DNA of 64,000 bases from Desulfogranum marinum (GTDB lineage: Bacteria; Desulfobacterota; Desulfobulbia; Desulfobulbales; Desulfobulbaceae): positions 1 to 64,000 of the forward strand of contig NZ_JAFFQD010000030.1 of the NCBI RefSeq assembly GCF_016918565.1. Direction: 5' to 3'. Every line of letters begins with the position of its first letter. Position 1 is the stretch's first letter. The position numbers and the translations under genes were made by a program. Positions 55,106 to 63,106 of the stretch are shown piece by piece. The notes below the pieces were generated by a model. That model did not search any database and was not told the origin of the DNA. It was given only the letters and a program-made list of their open reading frames with translations.

Positions 55106-55870
55106 TTAAAATTCTACTTGAAAATCAGTATGGTCTCTTATTTTTTTTCGATTTTGAAAATAACTATTCCGCAAAGCTACATAAGGGTCAAAACTTAACT
55201 TTTTCAAATCATCATACACATTCAAGTACAGCGAGAGCTTATTTGTCTCTTTTCCAGCATAAATAGCCGCAAGAGTAAGATAATCATCCGACCAGAAATA
55301 ATAGGGAGACATTGTCATAGCATCTACTACTGTCCCTGTGATATCTCTTAAGGTCGATGAACCATAGAGAGGAACAACCAGGTAAAAGCCATCACCAACT
55401 CCCCAGGTTGCGAGTGTTTCGCCAAGAGAAGCTTCAATCATGGGTATCCCGAATTCTCTTGTAGCTGGATTACCAAGTCCAAAAACTCCAGCAACAGAAT
55501 TAATCGCAAAACGAGATAACACCCACATGGACTCCTCAAAACGCCCCTGCAAAATACAATTCACGAAACGAAGCGGTTCTTCCAAATTTCGGAAAAAATT
55601 CCAGACACAACCCCGTATGTCGGTAGGGACCACTGTACTGTATCCCGTGGCCAACGGTTTCAACAGGTACATGTATGCAGAATCATTAAAATCAAAAATA
55701 AGCCTGTTAAACGGCTCTATAGGATCATTAACAGCCGCGCTTTCCAGTTCATCCAGGTAGAAGTCATCATCAAGGAAGTCAACTTCTTCAGCACTCAACG
55801 TCGGCGCAGTTATCAATAACAAAAAAAACAGGATAACTATACGATAGATTATTAAGTTCCGGTAAACCAT
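55106..55870 (-). CDS. mlaA: outer-membrane lipid-asymmetry protein MlaA (VacJ)
   Basis: The 254-residue protein has the MlaA signature NDPIEPFNRLIFDFNDSAYMYLLKP (given as two parts: residues about 40-50 and 51-64) and GFYLVVPLYGSSTLRD. MlaA removes misplaced phospholipids from the outer leaflet. The signal peptide has no lipobox cysteine, unlike the E. coli lipoprotein. It is encoded 6 bases after mlaD and 19 before mlaC. Confidence 0.93.
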   Translation of the reverse strand: MVYRNLIIYRIVILFFLLLITAPTLSAEEVDFLDDDFYLDELESAAVNDPIEPFNRLIFDFNDSAYMYLLKPLATGYSTVVPTDIRGCVWNFFRNLEEPLRFVNCILQGRFEESMWVLSRFAINSVAGVFGLGNPATREFGIPMIEASLGETLATWGVGDGFYLVVPLYGSSTLRDITGTVVDAMTMSPYYFWSDDYLTLAAIYAGKETNKLSLYLNVYDDLKKLSFDPYVALRNSYFQNRKKIRDHTDFQVEF

Positions 55871-55876
55871 AACCCA

Positions 55877-56326
55877 CTATTTAACCTGTCCAAATGCAAA
55901 TTTCGAAATGAGGGATTCAAGATCAACCGAGGATTCCGTGTCAACAATCAAATCACCGGGCCCATATAACTCATCATCACCACCCAAGGAAATCTGCAGA
56001 AATTTATCGCCGATAATTCCCTGTGATTTAACAGATACAATGGAATCTATTGGTAACTGAACACTGTTGTCAAGTTGCATAGTCACCACGGCTAATCCGT
56101 CTTCACTGAGTTCGAGCTCCTTTACCAAGCCCACATTCACCCCTGAAATCTGGACGTCTGCGCCGGTCTTTATACCCGAAATATTATGAAATTCTGCTTG
56201 GATATCATATCGTTTTACCCCTGTAAGCCATGGGACCTCGCCGAGTTGCAACGCAAGCCAACCAAATGCACTAAAACCGGCAATAAGGAAAACACCTACC
56301 AACACGTCGAAACGGGAATACCGCAT
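55877..56326 (-). CDS. mlaD: MlaD, MCE-domain phospholipid transport subunit
   Basis: The 149-residue protein has one membrane helix (about 8-27) and an MCE domain (about 38-115; FHNISGIKTGADVQISGVNVG, GIIGDKFLQISLG). It forms the hexameric ring of the complex. The start at 56326 has a GGTGAG site inside the mlaF 3' end. The longer frame to 56380 overlaps mlaF and is rejected. Confidence 0.93.
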   Translation of the reverse strand: MRYSRFDVLVGVFLIAGFSAFGWLALQLGEVPWLTGVKRYDIQAEFHNISGIKTGADVQISGVNVGLVKELELSEDGLAVVTMQLDNSVQLPIDSIVSVKSQGIIGDKFLQISLGGDDELYGPGDLIVDTESSVDLESLISKFAFGQVK

Positions 56327-56327
56327 T

Positions 56328-57128
56328 CTACTCACCTTTAATTTCAGTTTCACGGGCAAGCCCAAGAGTTTTTTCAGCAAATTCAGCTATATATGGCTTT
56401 TTCGAAGAAATAATTTCATCCACATGCCCAAAGACATCAAGCTGCCCTTTATTCAAGAGGATAATTCGGTCTGCCAGATCAAAGACCTGCGGAATATCAT
56501 GGCTCACAATTACAGCAGTGTAGCCCAGCCGATTTTGTACACTGGTAAAAAGATCATAAATTTCTCTGGTCATCACCGGATCAAGTCCGGTAGTCGGCTC
56601 GTCGTAAAGGACAATTTCCGGTTCGAGCTGCAATGCCCTGGCCAAGCCAACTCTTTTCTTCATACCACCGCTTAACTGTGCAGGAAATTTCTGGTCATGT
56701 CCTTCCAATTCAAGTTGTTTGAGCGTCTGGGCCACCTTTACCCTGATAGCAGATTCATCAAGCTGAGTTCGTTCGCGCAGCGGCAAGGCTATATTTTCAA
56801 AGACAGATAAAGAATCAAAAAGTGCCGAGCCCTGAAAGAGGACACCAAACGACATTCTCAAATCCTGCAGAGCCTTGTACCCCATGTTACTCACGTCTTT
56901 GTTGCCAATATAGATGGCACCACTGTCAGGCTGCAGCAACCCCAATATCAATTTAAGGATAACACTTTTCCCTTGACCGCTGCCACCTGCAATAACGGTT
57001 GTCTGCCCCTTTGGAATGGAAAAATCGACATGGTCCAGAACAACGTGCTTACTGTCGCGGGTACCAAATGATTTCACTACGTCTACAAATCGAATGGCAT
57101 ATTCTTGGGGGTTCTGGTTCTTTTCCAT
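56328..57128 (-). CDS. mlaF: MlaF, ABC transporter ATPase
   Basis: The 266-residue ATPase has Walker A GGSGQGKSV, signature LSGGMKKRVGLARAL, and Walker B IVLYDEPTTGLDP. It powers phospholipid transport with MlaE. It is encoded 10 bases downstream of mlaE and 1 base before mlaD. Confidence 0.96.
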   Translation of the reverse strand: MEKNQNPQEYAIRFVDVVKSFGTRDSKHVVLDHVDFSIPKGQTTVIAGGSGQGKSVILKLILGLLQPDSGAIYIGNKDVSNMGYKALQDLRMSFGVLFQGSALFDSLSVFENIALPLRERTQLDESAIRVKVAQTLKQLELEGHDQKFPAQLSGGMKKRVGLARALQLEPEIVLYDEPTTGLDPVMTREIYDLFTSVQNRLGYTAVIVSHDIPQVFDLADRIILLNKGQLDVFGHVDEIISSKKPYIAEFAEKTLGLARETEIKGE

Positions 57129-57138
57129 AAATCGTATA

Positions 57139-57960
57139 TCAGATCAGTATTGCAGTCAGCAGGTAATCAAAAACTAGAATTGAGATGGACGCGACCACCA
57201 CAGCCTGGGTAGTCACTTTACTCACACTTTCTGCGCCAAAACCGGCACCTCGAATCTGTTGAACAAAGTACCCTCTACCAGCGCATATCCAGACAATCAG
57301 TAATGCAAAAACAAAAGACTTCACAACACCGAGCCGAATGTCATGATTGGTGACACTTTGTTCCATGCTGGCAAAGTAGGCACCAGCATTCACGCCCATA
57401 AGCTTCACCCCGGCAAGATATCCACCAAATATACCAACAACATCAAAAAAAGCTGTTAATAACGGCACAGCAATAATTGTAGCCAGCACCTTAGGCGAAA
57501 TTAAATAACGAAAAGGGTCAATAGCCATACATTCCAGGGCGTCGATTTGCTCTGATATTCGCATAATGCCAATCTCAGCACACATGGCTGATCCTGCCCG
57601 ACCGGTGACCATCAACGCTGTCAAAACAGGGCCAAGCTCCATAACTAAAGTCAAAGACACTGCAGAGCCCAACATACCTTCTGCGCCGAACTTGCTCAGC
57701 GAGTAGACCCCTTGAAGCCCAAGAACCATACCTGAAGATAATGCGGTAAAAAATATAACGGTCAAAGACCCTGTCCCTATAAAATGGAGCTGCTTAATCA
57801 ACTCCTGGCTTCTAAAAGGACGCTTAAATATACTAATAAGGGAGAAAAAAAGGAAGATACCCATCCTGCCAAGGTCCCGTAAGAAATAAATAGACCCATC
57901 GCCAATGGCTCCTAAAAAGCTACCCACAAGAGTCGATAATTTTGTTGTTTCAGCATTCAT
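57139..57960 (-). CDS. mlaE: MlaE, ABC transporter permease
   Basis: The 273-residue membrane protein has the MlaE/YrbE marks: FIGTGSLTVIFFTALSSGMV, GPVLTALMVTGRAGSAMCAEI and a MRISEQIDALECM motif. It is the first gene of the mla operon. The 57961-58062 gap before the PilZ gene shows nothing. Confidence 0.96.
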   Translation of the reverse strand: MNAETTKLSTLVGSFLGAIGDGSIYFLRDLGRMGIFLFFSLISIFKRPFRSQELIKQLHFIGTGSLTVIFFTALSSGMVLGLQGVYSLSKFGAEGMLGSAVSLTLVMELGPVLTALMVTGRAGSAMCAEIGIMRISEQIDALECMAIDPFRYLISPKVLATIIAVPLLTAFFDVVGIFGGYLAGVKLMGVNAGAYFASMEQSVTNHDIRLGVVKSFVFALLIVWICAGRGYFVQQIRGAGFGAESVSKVTTQAVVVASISILVFDYLLTAILI

Positions 57961-58062
57961 GGCAAAATGTCGTCATTGAGTTCTACTGGAAAATACAAAC
58001 TAGGGAAACTAGGATACAGGAAAAGAAAATTCATGCACTCTATTTGTGCGGCCCGTTATTTT

Positions 58063-58491
58063 CTATCCACTTGCAGAATCGGTCTTTTCGATATTTGAAA
58101 TGAGGGAAAAATCTTCGAGGAAATCTTTGGCAATCCCAATGGGATCATCTGAGGCATACAGTACCATGGTTTGAAGAAACATAAAACTGTCATCTTCCAT
58201 ATCGGTAAATTCTACTGCAATACCAGCAGGTTCAACACGGACCACTTTAGCTGAAAATTTCAGAATAAGGCTTGAATGCTCTCCCTTTTCTCGGAGTTCA
58301 AGCTGGCATTCCTCTTCTACAACATCCGCCAATGCTGCATCGCCGATGAAGAGCCCTCCCATACTGAGATTCCGAGCAGGGAACTCCCCCACAACACTAT
58401 CATTGACAGACATCCTGACAGTCCGGGTGAAAATAACCCTTGTATGGCGTCGCTTTTCGGGAAGTAGCGTCGGAGCTGTAAAGCTTTTCAT
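58063..58491 (-). CDS. PilZ-domain protein, predicted c-di-GMP binding
   Basis: The 142-residue protein has a PilZ domain (about 12-110) with the c-di-GMP motifs RRHTR (about 14-18; RxxxR) and NLSMGG (about 42-47; (D/N)xSxxG). No effector domain is attached, so it is a receptor that likely acts on a partner. It precedes mlaE in the same direction by about 100 bases. Confidence 0.87.
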   Translation of the reverse strand: MKSFTAPTLLPEKRRHTRVIFTRTVRMSVNDSVVGEFPARNLSMGGLFIGDAALADVVEEECQLELREKGEHSSLILKFSAKVVRVEPAGIAVEFTDMEDDSFMFLQTMVLYASDDPIGIAKDFLEDFSLISNIEKTDSASG

Positions 58492-58639
58492 TCGTTGTTT
58501 TCCAGCTGTAGTAATAATTATAACCTCTTATAATATAAACAGTTGAAAATAAAAAAGCTAAATTTTCAAATTATACAAAAAATAATATGACAATGTCGCA
58601 TATCCATTGAAAAAGAGGCCCCCCGTCGATTCAGCTAGA

Positions 58640-58790
58640 GGGTGTCTTGAAAAATGAGCAAATACGTTCAAACTCGAGGCGCATCCAAAATTTCACCACA
58701 GGCATATAATTAATATTCCAGCATTCCGATATGCCGAAGATTAAACTCTGGGCGAAACCAAGAAATCAAGCGAATGAGCAATTTTTAAAA
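58640..58790. repeat. R2b: copy of intergenic repeat R2
   Basis: It begins GGGTGTCTTGAAAAATGAGC (compare GGGTATCTTAAATGATT at 62512), and shares CCACAGGCATATA and AAGAAATCAAGCGAATGAGCA words with R2a/R2c. R1b follows after three bases, as R1c follows R2a. The 58492-58639 stretch shows nothing. Confidence 0.55.
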
Positions 58791-58793
58791 TAG

Positions 58794-59051
58794 CTAGACC
58801 GCATTTCTCACCAGTTCATGCAGCGTCAGTTACAAAATATTTGGTTGTGGATAGGTGCGTAGGCTCCTGATACGCGTAAAATCCGATAGCTGCCTGTGCT
58901 TACAGCCAAAAGACTGGAGAAGATGGCGCCGCCAGGACTGACCTTTGGTGAACATTTTAAAAAATAGTCATCTTTTCTTTTTAAATCCAACCAGTTGCTG
59001 CAAAATAATATTTTCCCATTTTACAAAATGTTCATGAGAAGAGCCGGCTAG
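58794..59051. repeat. R1b: copy of intergenic repeat R1
   Basis: Ends TAGACCGCATTTCTCACCAG and TTCATGAGAAGAGCCGGCTA are imperfect inverted copies. It shares the inner word CTGACCTTTGGTGA with R1c exactly. It ends 7 bases from the stop of the FadR-type gene. Confidence 0.7.
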
Positions 59052-59058
59052 AGTGAAT

Positions 59059-59760
59059 CTACCACCGCTTACGAAACCACTCCTGTACATATTCGATGTG
59101 TTCGCGCATCGCAGCCTCAGCTGCATCGGGTTGCTTGTTGGCAATCGCCTCGTAAATTTTAGAATGGGCAGCCAGAACAATATCAATATTCTCAGGGTCA
59201 TCCCACAGATGGCTTAAATTCTTTTTGATCCCCAAAAAAAGGAGGTCGTAAAAATTCCTCATCAAGTGAATCTGTACCGGATTTTTCGTAGCAAAGCTGA
59301 TTGCCATATGAAAGGCTGCATCGGCCTCATTACCAAGAGCCCCCGTTTCCACGGTTTCCGCCATTTCCTTATTAGCTTTTGCCAAATTAAGGATATCCTG
59401 CGGCATCGCACGGGATGCCGCCATCCTGGCGGCATTACACTCCAGGCCGAGCCTCACTTCGAGCAGATCATGAATCGTAACATCATCAACGGCAAGTATA
59501 GTAGCCAGTGGGTTCCCCTGGTTCCCATTGGGAATCGTCACAAAAGTGCCCTGCCCCTGCCTATGTTCCAGCAAACCTAAAGTAACCAATTTATTAATGG
59601 CGTTACGTACTGTCGTTCTGCTGACCTCAAGACTACTTGCAAGCTCCCGTTCTGGAAGCAATTGCTCGCCAGGCTTTAATTCGCCACGATATATAAGTTC
59701 TCGTATCTGCTCAAAAACCTGATCAGAAATTCTTTTGGGTTTAATCGGGCGTAAATTCAT
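59059..59760 (-). CDS. FadR/GntR-family transcriptional regulator (FCD domain)
   Basis: The 233-residue protein has a GntR-type winged helix (about 8-70; ELASSLEVSRTTVRNAINKL, GQGTFV) and an FCD ligand domain (about 90-225) with candidate metal-binding Asp/His residues (ADAAFHMAISFATKN, AAHSKIYEAIAN, MREHIEYVQ). FCD regulators sense carboxylates such as lactate, glycolate or sugar acids. The start at 59760 has a GAGG site. A decayed TRAP transporter lies 1 kb away, the type of target these proteins often control. Confidence 0.9.
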   Translation of the reverse strand: MNLRPIKPKRISDQVFEQIRELIYRGELKPGEQLLPERELASSLEVSRTTVRNAINKLVTLGLLEHRQGQGTFVTIPNGNQGNPLATILAVDDVTIHDLLEVRLGLECNAARMAASRAMPQDILNLAKANKEMAETVETGALGNEADAAFHMAISFATKNPVQIHLMRNFYDLLFLGIKKNLSHLWDDPENIDIVLAAHSKIYEAIANKQPDAAEAAMREHIEYVQEWFRKRW

Positions 59761-59919
59761 ACATTCCTCAGAAAATTGTTTCCGCATACAGTTCAACAAA
59801 ATGCTTAACAGATATACAATCACCCTGCTGAAACAACATATCGGATATCTTCATCATCCATGCAAGGCAGCCGGTTGCTACCATATTGGACCCTGTTTAG
59901 GCAATAGCTTTTCTTTTTT

Positions 59920-60044
59920 GTAACTGCTCAGCAACACTCCAACTCTCCACGATCTGCCCGCCCGGCATACAGGTGTATCGAAGTCGGGGCTAATCTGCTA
60001 AATCGATCAACTTGTCAACATTCGGAGCACTGATGAACAGTTGC
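59920..60044. repeat. R3b: 125-bp repeat with inverted ends
   Basis: Ends GTAACTGCTCAGCAACACTCC and GGAGCACTGATGAACAGTTGC are imperfect inverted copies. Interior closely matches R3a. The length is exactly 125. The 60045-60829 stretch holds no supported gene; a 45-codon frame at 60528 may be a coding remnant. Confidence 0.7.
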
Positions 60045-60829
60045 AGTTCGCGTTAAATTGCCGATTTTATATAGTTCTTCGTTGCATATCTTTTTATAAA
60101 CCTATACTGCACTAGATGGTATAATATTGAATATTAAAACTTTCCCCCATGCCGCAGCAAGTATCAGAGCCTTTCATTTCACATCCTGAAACTTTTCCGC
60201 TAAACTCTGCCGATTGATTAACGATTTCCCTGCGCAGATACCTTTAAAATTGGATTAATCCGTACAAATAACCGGTAATACCAATCACAAGAAAACAACC
60301 AGGAAATCCAGTATCCAGAGAACACCGTCATACCTACCACCATACTAATATCACGACATTTTTATTTATCAAGCCATTTCTTGGTTGCTCCTACTTTCAG
60401 TGCTGCACAATTGGTTATACCAATAGAAGATTTAAAAAACAGCCCCCCGTCACCCAATTCCAACGCTGGAGTTAAGGTAATTTACCTTCCCGTCCCTTAA
60501 GGAGACTTTTCAAGTAAACAATTCTTAATGGCAATGCTACCCATTGAACTTGCGTTTGGTTTGCCGGCAAATGGAGCTGATACAGCTACACTCGAAAAAT
60601 TTGATATTGATGCGCGTCGCATCAATAGAAAGCAAAGACTCTCAAGTTATTGGTTACTCGCCTGAATCTTATACCTGCAGTAACGAGCGCAATCCCTGCT
60701 GGATTGCGAGACCTGCAGAGCAATTGGTCTTTGCTCGCCTAGCGCCCCGATGGACGTTTTCTCCAATAAAAACTAACTTGACTTTAACATCATATTGTTC
60801 ATTAGAATTCTGATTAGTTCTCTCTTTTC

Positions 60830-61057
60830 ATGTGGTTGAATCTGCTCACCTTCTTCTTGCCCCCTTTACCTGGATATACACTGTTCTACTTTAAGGGAAT
60901 TGCACCGGTAGCCCATTTTATGATGCATAGCTACGAAGGCATTATGCCATTCATAATATTACAAATTGTCAGACTGGTTTTTTTGTCTCTGTTTCCAAGT
61001 ATAGTTACCTACCTGCAGGAACTCCTTGTCGGCAGTGAGTCCTCGTCTATAAAGTAA
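60830..61057 (+). pseudogene. remnant of TRAP transporter large permease (DctM) C-terminus
   Basis: The 75-residue open frame resembles the end of DctM-type permeases: LLTFFLPPLPGYTLFYFKGIA matches the SFLTPPFGFALFYLKGVAP type (first 20 residues at about 5-24), then SYEGIMPFIILQIVRLVFLSLFP (YRGVIPFIxLQ type) split here at 41-63. A whole DctM is about 430 residues with 12 helices, and no upstream part is readable in 60045-60829. The remnant likely reflects a lost dicarboxylate transporter linked to the adjacent FadR-type regulator. Confidence 0.6.
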
Positions 61058-61092
61058 ACAAGGGAGACCATCAAACCATGATCCCCCTTGTT
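61057..61092 (+). terminator. terminator-like hairpin after the TRAP remnant
   Basis: AACAAGGG pairs with CCCTTGTT with a loop that also pairs (GA/TC). No long T run follows, so it may be an inefficient terminator. Confidence 0.5.
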
Positions 61093-61138
61093 GCTTCCCC
61101 AGCTACTCACTTTTCAACTACTGATATTTTTTCAGCTT

Positions 61139-62488
61139 TTACCTCGCCATTTGCCTCACTGTCTTGATTATCTCCTGCGCCTCAGAACTCTTCACGATAA
61201 CGGCATCTGCCCCAGCCTCGAGACATTGCCGACGAAGATCCCCGTTGTTTTCTGCTGTAAAAACAATCAATTTCAACTGATCGCCAAAGTTAATTGCCCT
61301 CAATTTTCTACAGATATCAAGCCCTGAAATACCTGGAAGCATGTAGTCAATAACAGCGACACTTGGATTTTCTTGTAAAATAAGCTCAAAGCCCTCCTCA
61401 CCATTTGTTGCGGAAAAAGGATGATACCCTTCCTTTTGAAACAACCTGGTGAACAATCGTATTATCACAGGATTGTCATCAACGATGACAATCTTTCTCG
61501 GTGACACCCCATTTACTGCGAGGCATTTATCACTTTCCCCGTTCGACACTACAAACAATTGATCATCTTGCTTGACGACGATATCCTCTGCCGGCTGCAA
61601 CAGATCTGAAGTGTTATTTCGCAGACCCAGGACCTCACACGCTAGTAAAATCTCAACTTCATGGATCGACTTTCCAATAATATCCGACTCCGCCCCAACA
61701 ACAACCCACTCAGGGAGAGATGTAGTTTTTCTTGCTCGCTGCACCAAGCCATCCCTAACTTTTCCGGTAGCTGTAAGCAAGTCACCCGCTATCTGACGAC
61801 CTGCTGAATCAAAAGGAGAAATTATCGAATCTGCTCCGGCACGCAGGATTTTCTTTTCTGTCTGCTTTTCCTCTGAACGGGCGATGATGTGTAGAGTGGG
61901 GTTAAGTTCTCGCGCAGTGAGGACAATGAACAAATTTAAGGGGTCAGAATCAACCAATGCAAGAAGACCGCTGGCTTTTTTTATGCCTGCCTCCAGCAAG
62001 ACAGACTCACGCGTTGCATCGCCTTCAACCGAAATCACCCCTTTTTGCTGACATTTTTCGTGTGTGCCGGAAGCAGCATCTATAACAACAAAATCAGCAC
62101 CAGCTTCTTCCAGATGCTCAGAAGCGACTTCGCCTACTCTACCAAAGCCACAAATTATATGGTGGCCGGTTAACGATGCAACTTGCTTTTTCATTCTCTT
62201 CTCCAAAACATTCCCACTCCACACCTTTTCCAAAAGTGACTCTACAATCGAATGGCCCACAAAACCCAGGACAACAAAACCAAGCAATATAAAAACAACG
62301 GTAAATAAACGTCCCCATTCAGAAAGCGGGTAGATTTCACCAAAACCAACCGTGGTAATGGTGATCACCGACATATAAAGGGCGTCAATAAATGGGTATT
62401 TATCGATAAAACTGAATCCAAGAGCACCAATAATGATAGTGGAGGAAAGCAGCAGCAGAGAAAAAGTAATTTTATTAATAAAAAACAT
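61139..62488 (-). CDS. potassium channel with RCK domains fused to a response-regulator receiver domain
   Basis: The 449-residue protein has two membrane helices (about 9-27 and 61-85) around the selectivity filter TVGFG (46-50), then RCK_N with the dinucleotide-binding ICGFGRVGE (112-120), and RCK_C (about 255-318). The final 120 residues form a CheY-like receiver with acidic pair DD (337-338), phospho-Asp D381 (VAVIDYMLPG), T411 and K433. Standard Kch/MthK channels stop after RCK_C. The fusion suggests gating by phosphorylation from a histidine kinase, or a REC used only for dimerisation. No kinase is adjacent. Confidence 0.9.
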   Translation of the reverse strand: MFFINKITFSLLLLSSTIIIGALGFSFIDKYPFIDALYMSVITITTVGFGEIYPLSEWGRLFTVVFILLGFVVLGFVGHSIVESLLEKVWSGNVLEKRMKKQVASLTGHHIICGFGRVGEVASEHLEEAGADFVVIDAASGTHEKCQQKGVISVEGDATRESVLLEAGIKKASGLLALVDSDPLNLFIVLTARELNPTLHIIARSEEKQTEKKILRAGADSIISPFDSAGRQIAGDLLTATGKVRDGLVQRARKTTSLPEWVVVGAESDIIGKSIHEVEILLACEVLGLRNNTSDLLQPAEDIVVKQDDQLFVVSNGESDKCLAVNGVSPRKIVIVDDNPVIIRLFTRLFQKEGYHPFSATNGEEGFELILQENPSVAVIDYMLPGISGLDICRKLRAINFGDQLKLIVFTAENNGDLRRQCLEAGADAVIVKSSEAQEIIKTVRQMAR

Positions 62489-62511
62489 GAAGACGTCCCA
62501 TCAACAGCATT

Positions 62512-62707
62512 GGGTATCTTAAATGATTAGCAATTTAGTTCGAGGTCAGAGGAGCCATGACTCCGAGGCATGCGATAAATTTTACCACAAGGCATATACT
62601 TGCTATCGGAGTGTTCGCTGACCTCCGAGGATAAAATTTCAAGCATAATAAAAATTAATCGCAAGCCCCCGAAAAATCCGGCTAAATGATAATTATTCAA
62701 GATACCC
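62512..62707. repeat. R2a: copy of intergenic repeat R2 with clear inverted ends
   Basis: Ends GGGTATCTTAAATGATT and AATTATTCAAGATACCC are inverted (15 of 17 bases match). Inside are CCACAAGGCATATACTT and CTCCGAGGATAAAAT, shared with R2b and R2c. Confidence 0.65.
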
Positions 62708-62750
62708 GTTAATGTACCATCCCAAAACAGGAGAATCACTCCAGCAGGTC

Positions 62751-62992
62751 CTAACCTGGATTTCTCATCAATTCAGGCGGTGCCGGGTTCAACGTTTTTG
62801 GTAGTCAATCATAGTAGGCTATCGGAGTCTACACTTACCTTGTACTACCAAAATACTGAAGAAGATGGTATCGCATGGACTGACCTTTGGTGAGCATTTT
62901 GTTAATTTTACAGCTGGTTGATTATAATAGCATAGCTCCGAAATTACTGTTTTTTGTTGGAAACAACAAAATGCTCATGAGAAATTCGGGCT
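62751..62992. repeat. R1c: copy of intergenic repeat R1
   Basis: Ends CTGGATTTCTCATCA and GCTCATGAGAAATTCGGG are inverted. Inside, a core word (GGTAAGTGTAGACTCCGATAG in reverse) matches R1a in inverted orientation and CTGACCTTTGGTGA matches R1b. R2a lies 44 bases to the left. The 62993-63106 stretch shows nothing more. Confidence 0.7.
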
Positions 62993-63106
62993 AAAAATTG
63001 GCAGAAGGAATGCGTACCTTACAGATATCGTCTAAGCTGAGTATAGCATGGGTTAGGAAAAAGACGAAAAAATAATCAAAGGGGCACCAGCAAAAAGACA
63101 GCGGCT

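Noticed and set aside
60528-60665. 45-codon frame in the gap before the TRAP remnant
   Set aside because: No ribosome-binding site or recognised family; possibly decayed coding sequence but not supportable.
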